A stretch of 9,496 bases of DNA from Defluviitaleaceae bacterium (lineage in GTDB: Bacteria > Bacillota > Clostridia > Lachnospirales > WRAX01): assembly GCA_009784355.1 (NCBI GenBank), contig WRBU01000027.1:1-9496 (forward strand). Reading direction: 5' to 3'. Both the position numbers and the translations under genes were made by a program. The notes beneath the pieces are model-generated. The model was given only the letters and a program-made list of their open reading frames with translations, ran no database searches and was not told the DNA's origin. Shown in pieces: positions 1 through 5,488 of this stretch (position 1 is the first letter of the stretch; each line of letters opens with the position of its first letter).

Positions 1-647
1 ACCGCATAATCATTACTCATGCCCATGGATAGATATTTTATATTATGCTTGGGTGTTGCCGCCTTTTTCAAGTCCTCGTGCAGGCGGGTCATTTTATCAA
101 AATAACTGCGCATTTGTTGCTCTGTTGCCCCAAGCGGTCCCATTGTCATCAAGCCGTTTATTGAAATATTGGGCATAGCTTCAATTTGTGCGAAAAAGTC
201 TAGAACTTGGTCGGGGTTTACGCCATATTTGTTTGGCTCGCAAGCTATATTTACCTCTATAAGAGTATTTACCACAATGCTTTTTAAACTTGCCACACGG
301 CTAATTTCTTGAGCTAACCTTAAGCTATCTAGACTATGTATTAAATTCACCTTATCTATAACCTGTAATACTTTATTTCTTTGCAAATGACCCAAAAAAT
401 GCCAGTTAAACCCCTCTATATAGGGCTGCTTTGTCATTAGTTCTTGTGCTTTATTTTCTCCAAAATGGTGTATTCCTGCATCTTGAAAAGTGCAAGCTAC
501 TTCTTGTAAAGTAGCTAAATCCACCGATTTTGTAACGGCAACCAAAACTATATCTGAGCTTAAACGCCTAGATTTTTCGGCAGCAATGGCGATTTTTTCG
601 TTAATTCGCTTTAAGTTGTCTAAAAAAAGTTCTTTGTTTGCTTTCAT
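1..647 (-). CDS. yggS: YggS/YlmE family pyridoxal-phosphate homeostasis protein (3' end cut by window edge)
   Basis: This is a cytoplasmic PLP-binding protein of the YggS/YlmE/PROSC family. The family adopts the alanine-racemase N-terminal barrel fold, has no established enzymatic reaction, and buffers free pyridoxal 5'-phosphate. I read 215 codons from the ATG at 647-645. Family hallmarks are visible: LVAVTKS around residues 35-41 with the probable PLP lysine K40, HFGENKAQE near 61-69, WHFLGHLQRNK near 82-92, and LSMGMSNDY near 206-214. Members are about 220-235 residues long, so only the last 10-20 residues are missing. The start is not preceded by a strong Shine-Dalgarno sequence (only GGGTAA). 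It lies about 20 bp after the YgbA-family stop, so the gene is probably the distal part of the operon. In many Firmicutes this gene precedes sepF, which may lie just beyond the left edge. Identity is very likely. Confidence 0.95.
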   Translation of the reverse strand, partial: MKANKELFLDNLKRINEKIAIAAEKSRRLSSDIVLVAVTKSVDLATLQEVACTFQDAGIHHFGENKAQELMTKQPYIEGFNWHFLGHLQRNKVLQVIDKVNLIHSLDSLRLAQEISRVASLKSIVVNTLIEVNIACEPNKYGVNPDQVLDFFAQIEAMPNISINGLMTMGPLGATEQQMRSYFDKMTRLHEDLKKAATPKHNIKYLSMGMSNDYA

Positions 648-667
648 AATTTTACCCGCAAGCCTAA

Positions 668-1024
668 TCAATTTTTATTGTGTCTATTTGCTGACTTTAT
701 ACCTAATACATGACTGATTGCTTTGGTTGGATGATAAAGCAACATTCTTGGACCTGAAAAACGCATAACTTCCCGCATTTTTTCACGCATATCTGGGCGA
801 TAGCACGGGGTTTTACATCCGCTGCAAAATATTGTAATTTCGATATAAGGGCAATTATCTGTGCGTATATTTGAGTATTCTATTAAATTTAAGCAGTCGG
901 GGCAAAGCTGTTTTTTGGGCATACGGTGCTTTTTTCTACAATAAATGCGCATCATTTTTTGTGCGGTGTCTTTTTTTGACTTGCGCTTTTTTAGTATGTT
1001 TTTTTCGTTGCTATCGCTATTCAT
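668..1024 (-). CDS. YgbA-family Cys-rich protein ('nitrous oxide-stimulated promoter' family)
   Basis: This 118-residue protein has no membrane segment. It matches the small YgbA family, which databases name after a nitrogen-oxide-responsive promoter; in E. coli ygbA belongs to the NO-responsive NsrR regulon. The molecular function is unknown. The N-terminus is very basic (residues 8-19). The core then shows CPDC (41-44), NCPY with C58, and a CSGC..PC cluster (C67, C70, C74). The signature RPDMREKMREVMRFSGPRM follows (about 76-94), ending with YHP at 97-99. The six regularly placed cysteines suggest metal or Fe-S binding, which is inference. The start overlaps the end of the DUF454 gene by 8 bp. 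GGAGGG lies about 6 nt before the ATG, so translation is probably coupled. YggS follows after about 20 bp. Confidence 0.88.
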   Translation of the reverse strand: MNSDSNEKNILKKRKSKKDTAQKMMRIYCRKKHRMPKKQLCPDCLNLIEYSNIRTDNCPYIEITIFCSGCKTPCYRPDMREKMREVMRFSGPRMLLYHPTKAISHVLGIKSANRHNKN

Positions 1025-1469
1025 TTTGTCCCTCCAGCTTCATATTGCTTGGCTTGGAACAATCATTGGAATACCCTTGGCTTGGCATATTTGCGGGCTT
1101 ATACGTCTTGATGCGGAATATGAATACATAATGATGAATAAGGAAAAGAACCACCATAACAATTCTAAATGTCAAATTATTTATTGCAATAAAAGAAATG
1201 GTCATCATAATACTGGCAAAAATCTGAATGAACAGTTTTTGCTTAATAGTCATCGACCTAGATTGCACGTATTCGGCGAGATATTTTTTATATAATTTAG
1301 AGTTTTTTAGCTTTGCCGAGAGCTTTTCGGAGCTCCTATTAAAGCAGTACAAAGCTAAAAGTAAAAAAGGAGTGGCTGGAACCCCAGGGATTAAGCGAGA
1401 GACAGCGGCAATTGAAACCGCCAATACGCCCAAGAATATAAAAAGAATTTTGTACAACTTTTTTTTCAA
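1017..1469 (-). CDS. DUF454 (YbaN-like) small inner-membrane protein
   Basis: This is a hydrophobic protein of about 150 residues in the DUF454/YbaN family of uncharacterised membrane proteins. The family signature is present near the N-terminus: a first membrane helix ending LGVLAVSIAAVSRLIPGVPATPF, then LLLALYCFNRSSEKL. Two further hydrophobic stretches follow (about residues 80-100 and 104-120). The C-terminal 30 residues are polar and look lineage-specific. The longest reading begins at a GTG (1478), but its AGG is adjacent to the start and too close to act. A TTG at 1469-1467 sits 5 nt after AGGTGA and continues as a normal Lys-rich N-terminus, so I chose it. The gene begins about 27 bp after the ZIP stop, and its end overlaps the YgbA-family start. 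Family assignment is good; function is unknown. Confidence 0.87.
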   Translation of the reverse strand: MKKKLYKILFIFLGVLAVSIAAVSRLIPGVPATPFLLLALYCFNRSSEKLSAKLKNSKLYKKYLAEYVQSRSMTIKQKLFIQIFASIMMTISFIAINNLTFRIVMVVLFLIHHYVFIFRIKTYKPANMPSQGYSNDCSKPSNMKLEGQNE

Positions 1470-1474
1470 AAATC

Positions 1475-1480
1475 TCACCT
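1475..1480 (-). promoter_or_regulatory. Shine-Dalgarno AGGTGA that selects a TTG start for the DUF454 gene
   Basis: AGGTGA is followed by 5 nt and then TTG (1469-1467). The competing GTG at 1478-1476 lies inside this same motif and would have no usable ribosome binding site of its own. Confidence 0.55.
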
Positions 1481-1496
1481 ATTTTTCTTCGTTATT

Positions 1497-2402
1497 CTAG
1501 TGCATCAAATTATGAAAAAAATGATTTAACGTGATTACAATCATAACGCCTACTATCATTATGGGCAACTTTAATTTTGTGCGTCCGGAATATTCAATGG
1601 CAAGGGGCAATATTTCCGAAAACACAACCCCAAGAATACAGCCGGCTGCAATCGCAAACATTATGCCTGAAAGATAAACATTTATGCCGCCCACTAAATA
1701 CCCAATTACTGCACCTACGACAGTTACAAGCCCAGCAAGCCCGCAAATGCCTAGAACTTTCCACCATTTTGTGCCCCCCGCTTTAAGAGGCAGGGCTATT
1801 GACATGCCTTCTGGAATACAGGACAGCCCTATTGCAATGGCAGCAAACAGAGAGCCCGAACTGCCTATGGCAAGCCCTTTTGGGAGGTCGTGTAATATAA
1901 TCCCAAAAGCAATGGGAAAAGCAACGGCTATCATGCGGCGTTTGTCGGACTTGGTCAAGTCGGACTTGGCTTTGCTTGAGATGGCAGTTTCTTCTTCATC
2001 GTTGTGAGAGCAATGCTCATTATGGGGCAGAATACCGTGGACATGCTCGTGCCCATGCTTGTCAACAAAAGTAAGGATGATAACCAAACCTACCCCAACC
2101 ATAACCCCTAGTACCGTAAACCAAATGCCTGCTCCGCTGTGTTGATACCAATATTGATACATCTGACCGTTATTTGGGTCTATTGCTGTGTGGTAATGCC
2201 CATGACCAATGGCATGAGGAATAAAATCAACAAACACAAGGGTTATAAGTACCGATGCCACAAAAACAAAACTTAACCCTATAAATTTTTTGTTGGGGCG
2301 ACTTATACAAATTGCTATTATGCCGCCCAAAACCGAACTTACCAAACCAGCAATCGCCGCAAGAGTTATAATATGTACTATATTCGGAGCATTTTCAGAC
2401 AT
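1497..2402 (-). CDS. ZIP-family divalent metal transporter with altered metal-site residues
   Basis: This 301-residue integral membrane protein has eight hydrophobic segments, at about 8-34, 40-62, 93-113, 157-180, 184-206, 215-239, 242-268 and 279-298. This is the ZIP layout, and ZIP proteins move Zn2+, Fe2+ or Mn2+ into the cytoplasm. The loop between segments 3 and 4 is His-rich (H116, H118, H120, H122, H127, H130, H133) and followed by acidic residues. The loop after segment 2 also carries several His. The helix 4 motif, usually HNxPEG, reads HDLPKG here (H171, D172, P174, K175). The helix 5 counterpart reads SCIPEG (S194, C195, E198) where His-Asn is common. A lysine at the bridging glutamate position is odd. 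AAAGGAG lies 8 nt before the ATG. The gene is 13 bp after the lipoprotein gene. Family is certain; substrate is not determinable from sequence. Confidence 0.93.
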   Translation of the reverse strand: MSENAPNIVHIITLAAIAGLVSSVLGGIIAICISRPNKKFIGLSFVFVASVLITLVFVDFIPHAIGHGHYHTAIDPNNGQMYQYWYQHSGAGIWFTVLGVMVGVGLVIILTFVDKHGHEHVHGILPHNEHCSHNDEEETAISSKAKSDLTKSDKRRMIAVAFPIAFGIILHDLPKGLAIGSSGSLFAAIAIGLSCIPEGMSIALPLKAGGTKWWKVLGICGLAGLVTVVGAVIGYLVGGINVYLSGIMFAIAAGCILGVVFSEILPLAIEYSGRTKLKLPIMIVGVMIVITLNHFFHNLMH

Positions 2403-2415
2403 TGTGGACTCTCCT

Positions 2416-2946
2416 TTAAATTTCGGCGAAAATTAAATCGTGAACAATGCCGTCTATTGTGAGTCTTAATCTAAATTCACCTGTTTCGACAATATAGTGC
2501 AAATTACCCCTTTGGTAGTTACTTTGCGTGTTGTCTGTTGCTTGATTATCATCTATACCAAGGGCTGGGAGGGCTTCGGCCAAATTGATTCTTGGGCTGC
2601 CTGATGCTGTAACGCCTGCATAAAGGTGATGATGCCAAAAGCCGTCTGCAAAACTGGGATGCTCTCTCGATGGGTTTATTGAGGCTTGTACATCAACTGT
2701 GCCAATTCTTATAATAACATTTCCGCCGTTTTCCTCGCCTACAAAAGTAAGCCTTGAACCTGCGTAGTTTTCCAATATATCTACTTGCTGACCATCCATA
2801 TAAAGCCTGTTGATTTCGTAAGTTGCACGGGCATCGACAGGTTCGGAATTATTTCCACCGCAAGCCGTAAGCGCAAAAATCACTCCACCGAGCATGGCTA
2901 CCAAAATAAAACTTAACAATTTTCCATTCTTTTTAAAATTCTTCAT
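2416..2946 (-). CDS. Predicted surface lipoprotein, possibly metal-related
   Basis: This 176-residue secreted protein begins with a Lys-rich n-region, a hydrophobic core (about 10-26) and the lipobox LTAC, so C29 should become the lipidated N-terminal residue anchored outside the membrane. The mature part starts GGNNSE. It has no family that I recognise with certainty. It contains two similar beta-type stretches (TYEINRLYMDGQQVD at 42-56 and FRLRLTIDGIVHDLIF near the end) and a FWHHHLYAG segment with three consecutive His (105-107). The start codon overlaps the preceding regulator stop as TAATG, with AGGAGG about 8 nt upstream, so the two are translationally coupled. The ZIP transporter follows after 13 bp. 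This context and the His cluster suggest extracytoplasmic metal binding or delivery, but that is inference. The lipoprotein call is firm; the function is not. Confidence 0.85.
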   Translation of the reverse strand: MKNFKKNGKLLSFILVAMLGGVIFALTACGGNNSEPVDARATYEINRLYMDGQQVDILENYAGSRLTFVGEENGGNVIIRIGTVDVQASINPSREHPSFADGFWHHHLYAGVTASGSPRINLAEALPALGIDDNQATDNTQSNYQRGNLHYIVETGEFRLRLTIDGIVHDLIFAEI

Positions 2947-3371
2947 TATTTGTCCTCCTTAATTTTTAGAACTGTATCCTTTGAAACAGAGAGCAAGCGG
3001 CTTATTGCCCTTGCGCTATTACCTTCAGCTACCAATTCTTGAATACGGCTTTTTACATTTGGATCCCAAGCCTTATAGGTGTATTTCTGCCGAAATGTGG
3101 TGCGGCTGCAACCGCTGTTGTTGCAGCGATAAATCTGCGCCCCTTGCTTTTTTCCAAATTTGCGTATTTCTTTTCCTTGACATTCAGGGCATCTAGGTGA
3201 AACATCGGCAGGCTCTGCTTGTAATTGTTCTTCATAGGTATATTCCAGCCGAAATTCACGTGGATTGCAGGCTGTCTTTGCGCATTTATAAAACTCTTTT
3301 CCTTGACGCTTACTTGATTTTTGTAAATCTCCTCCTTTGCAAGAAGGACAACGAATAGATAAAGTTGCCAT
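2946..3371 (-). CDS. Tandem zinc-ribbon + HTH protein related to the IS1 InsA repressor
   Basis: This 141-residue protein has two near-identical zinc ribbons followed by a helix-turn-helix. Both ribbons have the spacing C-x2-C-x18-C-x4-C (C8, C11, C30, C35 and C61, C64, C83, C88), and each ends in a FR..YTY segment. The tail (about 105-139: KSRIQELVAEGNSARAISRLL then SVSKDTVLKIK) looks like the InsA/IS1 HTH. The start MATLSIRCPSC also resembles InsA of IS1, whose InsA has one ribbon and represses the IS promoter. No InsB transposase or terminal repeats are next to it, so it is not a working IS. I chose the ATG at 3371 over the ATG at 3392 because AAGGGGTG lies 7 nt upstream of the former and the latter has no site. 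It heads the lipoprotein-ZIP operon, so a DNA-binding, possibly metal-sensing regulator is a reasonable inference. Confidence 0.82.
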   Translation of the reverse strand: MATLSIRCPSCKGGDLQKSSKRQGKEFYKCAKTACNPREFRLEYTYEEQLQAEPADVSPRCPECQGKEIRKFGKKQGAQIYRCNNSGCSRTTFRQKYTYKAWDPNVKSRIQELVAEGNSARAISRLLSVSKDTVLKIKEDK

Positions 3372-3376
3372 TGATG

Positions 3377-3385
3377 CCACCCCTT
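3377..3385 (-). promoter_or_regulatory. Ribosome binding site deciding the start of the InsA-like gene
   Basis: AAGGGGTGG stands 5-7 nt upstream of the ATG at 3371. The in-frame ATG 21 bp further upstream is preceded only by AT-rich sequence. Confidence 0.6.
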
Positions 3386-3395
3386 TTATCATTGA

Positions 3396-3416
3396 ATTAA
3401 TTAAAGACTAATTAAT
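3396..3416. promoter_or_regulatory. AT-rich inverted repeat, candidate operator
   Basis: Perfect 8-bp arms, ATTAATTA and TAATTAAT, flank a 5-bp spacer (AAGAC on the plus strand). The repeat lies 25 bp upstream of the chosen start of the InsA-like gene and covers the proposed -10 element. Its symmetry suits a dimeric HTH protein such as the InsA-like regulator, but AT-rich palindromes also arise by chance. Confidence 0.35.
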
Positions 3417-3439
3417 GTAAAACACTTCACGTTCCACAA
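3410..3439 (-). promoter_or_regulatory. Weak candidate promoter for the left-hand operon
   Basis: On the minus strand, TTGTGG (3439-3434) is separated by 18 bp from TTAATT (3415-3410). Matches to the sigma-A consensus are modest. The site lies after the last terminator and before the first gene of the operon, which is where a promoter is needed. Confidence 0.3.
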
Positions 3440-3447
3440 TAACACAT

Positions 3448-3508
3448 AAGAAAGAAAAAAGCAACCCCTTTAGTTCAAGTCGATTAAATTTTGTCTTAAA
3501 GGGGTTGC
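3448..3508 (-). terminator. Intrinsic terminator with long loop
   Basis: GCAACCCCTTTA (3461-3472) pairs perfectly with TAAAGGGGTTGC (3497-3508), giving a 12-bp stem with a 24-nt loop. Read on the minus strand, the stem is followed at once by TTTTTTCTTTCTT, so it ends transcription arriving from the spoIVA fragment and ATPase side. No comparable T-run follows on the plus strand. Confidence 0.7.
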
Positions 3509-3531
3509 TAACAAAGCTACAAATCAAACAG

Positions 3532-3563
3532 AAAATGGACGGTCAAAAACGACCGCCCATTTT
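3532..3563 (-). terminator. Hairpin directly after the spoIVA fragment
   Basis: Arms 3532-3544 and 3551-3563 form a 13-bp stem with one mismatch and a 6-nt loop (AAAAAC on plus). It lies about 10 bp past the stop codon of the SpoIVA fragment, as expected for that gene's original terminator. The T-run on the minus strand is weak (CTGTTTGATTTG). Confidence 0.5.
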
Positions 3564-3573
3564 GACGTTGGCT

Positions 3574-3867
3574 CTACAATAATATGCAGATAAGTCCGCC
3601 ATTACCCTCATTAATAATTTTTTGCAAAGTATCCTGCATCTTCATCTGGGCATCTTCGGGCATCCGATATAGCTTGTTTTGCAGACCATCGCGCACCATA
3701 GAATGCATCGACTTGCCAAACATATTCATATCCCAAATTTTTTCAGGGTCATCTGCCATTTGTGCGTTAAAATAATCGACCAAATCTTGCGACTCTTTTT
3801 CGCTGCCTACAATAGGGCTTATTTCAGTTTCTATATTGGCTTTGATGATATGTATTGCATGTATCAA
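3574..3867 (-). pseudogene. spoIVA: C-terminal fragment of stage IV sporulation protein A (SpoIVA)
   Basis: The 97-codon frame matches the very end of SpoIVA, the ATPase that forms the basal layer of the spore coat in the mother cell. Recognisable segments are IETEISPIVGSEKES (13-27), KIWDMNMFGKSMH (43-55), LQNKLYRMPEDAQ (62-74) and the C-terminus IINEGNGGLICILL. Full-length SpoIVA is about 490 residues, so the N-terminal NTPase domain with its Walker A and most of the protein are absent. The frame opens at a TTG without a Shine-Dalgarno sequence. An in-frame TAG stands at 3888-3886, and similarity seems to begin around the IHII residues (near 3860). The remaining frame has no internal stops or frameshifts, which suggests either a recent break or retained function. 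The C-terminal end of SpoIVA is the part known to bind SpoVM and the forespore membrane, so a translated fragment could in theory interfere. I regard it as a remnant. Confidence 0.8.
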
Positions 3868-3991
3868 ACAGGAGTATAAAATTCCCTAGAAATCTAACTG
3901 CTCGGCGGCATACTTATCTACAAACTTATGATGTCGATGTTTTAATAAGAATTTCATAGAGGGTAATTATTGTGCTAATGAACAGCTATAA
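3868..3991. other. Short gap without a convincing gene
   Basis: This 124-bp stretch lies between the ATPase stop and the spoIVA fragment. On the minus strand it holds a 23-codon frame (3957-3886) rich in His and Lys and without a ribosome binding site. I see no terminator hairpin or T-run behind the ATPase gene, so ATPase transcripts may read into the spoIVA fragment and stop at the hairpins beyond it. Confidence 0.5.
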
Positions 3992-5293
3992 TTACTTCCA
4001 TCGGTGCATCGCATCGATAGCATAAAGCGGAAGATTGATTAAATCCCCCTCTTGTTTATAATCTGCCATAGATGTGCGAACAGCGATTTTAGGGGCAAAT
4101 TTTTCTCGGAAAGTCTTTAGGCTTTTGGCACGCAAATTAAGCTCGGCTTTTACTTCAAGCGGGATGACTCTGTTGCCATAGTCCAACAAAAAGTCAATTT
4201 CGGCGGAATTTCTATCGTTTGTCCAATAGTAAGGCACAATGTTCCCTGCGACTTTAAGCTGTTGAAGGACATATTGCTCGGTCAACGCACCTTTGAAATG
4301 GGTGAAGAGTTCATTTTTGTCAAGGATAATGTTAGGAGCTATACGAGCCATACAGCCAAGTAGGCCCACATCAAGCATAAAAAGTTTGAAGGCTTTTAAA
4401 TCTTCATAGGCTTTAAGGGGGATGTTTGGAGCGGTTGCACGATGAACCTTGTGTACAAGACCACAGTCCGCTAACCACAGCAGAGCAAGCTCATAGTCCT
4501 TTGCCCTAGCACCTTCCCTAACAATGCCATATACAAATTTCTTGTTCTCTTTCGCAAGTTGTGCGGGAATAGAGTTCCACAACATACGTATACGTGGCAC
4601 AATCTCGTTCGGTGCGTGTTTGGAAAAATCCTGCTCATAGGCGGCAAGTATGCGTTCTTGTATACTTCGCACCTCTGCAAAGTCTTTGTTTTGTGTAAAA
4701 GCATAAGCAACCTCGGGCATCCCGCCCACAAAATAATATTGTTTAAGCAGGTCGATGAAATCTTTCCTAAATGTCGTAATCATGGCAAAATCTCCACTCT
4801 CAATAAGCTCGGCAAATTGCCCCTTGCCCATAGCCCGCAAAAACTCCATAAAATTAAGTGGGTAAAGGTCTAAAAATTCTACTTTACCGACAGGAAAATT
4901 AGTGCCCTGATGCAAAGCCACCCCAAGTAGGCTACCAGCACAAATTATATCATACTCTGGTGCCTGCTCGTTAAAATATTTTAGTGCAGTCAGTGCTTTG
5001 GGTACTTCCTGAATCTCATCAAAAATCAACAAACTGCGACCCGCCTCAATCTTTTGTCCCGAATAAATCTCAAGCCCCATAACAATGCGTTCAATGTTCA
5101 AATCGGACGAAAACAACTCCCTCATACGCTCGTTGTTATCAAAGTTCACATAAACGTAGTTTTCATAGGCTTGCTCGCCAAACTTCTTCATAATCCAAGT
5201 TTTACCAACCTGCCTTGCTCCACGAATAATCAAGGGCTTACGCTTCTTTTTGTTTTTCCAATCAAGTAAATTTTCTATAAGAATACGTTCCAT
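3992..5293 (-). CDS. AAA-type ATPase with C-terminal DUF4143 domain (COG1373 type)
   Basis: This 433-residue cytoplasmic protein belongs to the widespread family of ATPases with a C-terminal DUF4143 domain, whose role is poorly known. Seen in the sequence are Walker A GARQVGKT (25-32), Walker B LLIFDEIQ (88-95), AGSLLG (119-124, sensor region), YPLNFMEFL (144-152) and YFVGGMPEV (187-195). A C-terminal PD-(D/E)XK-like constellation follows, with E339, AEIDFLL (364-370) and LEVKAE (379-384). The longer frame opens at a TTG/ATG-like codon near 5341. I chose the ATG at 5293 because GGAGGTG precedes it by 7 nt and a TATAAT promoter lies upstream of it. The gene is monocistronic between the hsd terminator and the spoIVA remnant. 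Length and motifs look complete. Relatives are common in accessory regions, and some have been suggested to act in defence or DNA processing, which is unproven here. Confidence 0.92.
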   Translation of the reverse strand: MERILIENLLDWKNKKKRKPLIIRGARQVGKTWIMKKFGEQAYENYVYVNFDNNERMRELFSSDLNIERIVMGLEIYSGQKIEAGRSLLIFDEIQEVPKALTALKYFNEQAPEYDIICAGSLLGVALHQGTNFPVGKVEFLDLYPLNFMEFLRAMGKGQFAELIESGDFAMITTFRKDFIDLLKQYYFVGGMPEVAYAFTQNKDFAEVRSIQERILAAYEQDFSKHAPNEIVPRIRMLWNSIPAQLAKENKKFVYGIVREGARAKDYELALLWLADCGLVHKVHRATAPNIPLKAYEDLKAFKLFMLDVGLLGCMARIAPNIILDKNELFTHFKGALTEQYVLQQLKVAGNIVPYYWTNDRNSAEIDFLLDYGNRVIPLEVKAELNLRAKSLKTFREKFAPKIAVRTSMADYKQEGDLINLPLYAIDAMHRWK

Positions 5294-5312
5294 CAGCAAC
5301 ACCTCCATATAT

Positions 5313-5341
5313 ATTATAGCCAAATTCCACAAAAAATGCAA
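5313..5341 (-). promoter_or_regulatory. Sigma-A type promoter of the ATPase gene
   Basis: On the minus strand, TTGCAT (5341-5336), a 17-bp spacer and a perfect TATAAT (5318-5313). Predicted transcription would begin around 5306, right at the GGAGG ribosome binding site (5306-5301), so the leader would be only about 14 nt. Confidence 0.65.
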
Positions 5342-5419
5342 CGATTTTTTGTGATTAAGTAATATTTTTTCGTCGATTCTTGCTATGTCTTTCCATTTTC
5401 GCCCCTATGGGTTGTTTTA
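5342..5419. other. Non-coding spacer upstream of the ATPase promoter
   Basis: Short AT-rich stretch between the hsd terminator and the ATPase promoter. I see no gene, repeat or RNA in it. Confidence 0.5.
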
Positions 5420-5468
5420 GAAATAAAAAGAGCAGGAATGACAACTCCGTAGAGTTTATTCATTCCTG
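5420..5468 (-). terminator. Strong intrinsic terminator of the restriction operon
   Basis: The outer arms CAGGAATGA (5433-5441) and TCATTCCTG (5460-5468) pair perfectly. An inner stem AACTC/GAGTT closes a four-base loop, interrupted by a small asymmetric bulge. On the minus strand it is followed by CTCTTTTTATTTC. It lies about 20 bp after the peptidase stop codon. Confidence 0.88.
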
Positions 5469-5488
5469 TTTTGCGTCGTCATAATTAA

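Noticed and set aside
490..717. Plus-strand open frame opposite yggS
   Set aside because: It runs antisense to the well-supported yggS gene and has no family or ribosome binding site.
871..1295. Two overlapping plus-strand hydrophobic frames
   Set aside because: They are mirror images of the YgbA-family and DUF454 genes, which carry clear family motifs on the minus strand.
1684..2007. Plus-strand 107-codon frame
   Set aside because: It lies wholly antisense to the ZIP transporter and has proline-rich shadow composition.
3053..3259. Minus-strand 68-codon frame inside the InsA-like gene
   Set aside because: It is out of frame with a gene that has paired zinc ribbons, and it has no start signal.
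2946..3508. Complete IS1-type insertion sequence
   Set aside because: No InsB frame follows the InsA-like gene and no terminal inverted repeats flank it. The neighbouring 12-bp arms at 3461-3508 behave as a terminator.
3886..3957. 23-codon minus-strand frame rich in His and Lys between the ATPase and the spoIVA fragment
   Set aside because: No ribosome binding site, no recognisable family and too short to separate from chance. It may be debris from the rearrangement.
4471..4873. Open frames on both strands inside the ATPase gene
   Set aside because: They are shadows of the ATPase reading frame, with no motifs of their own.
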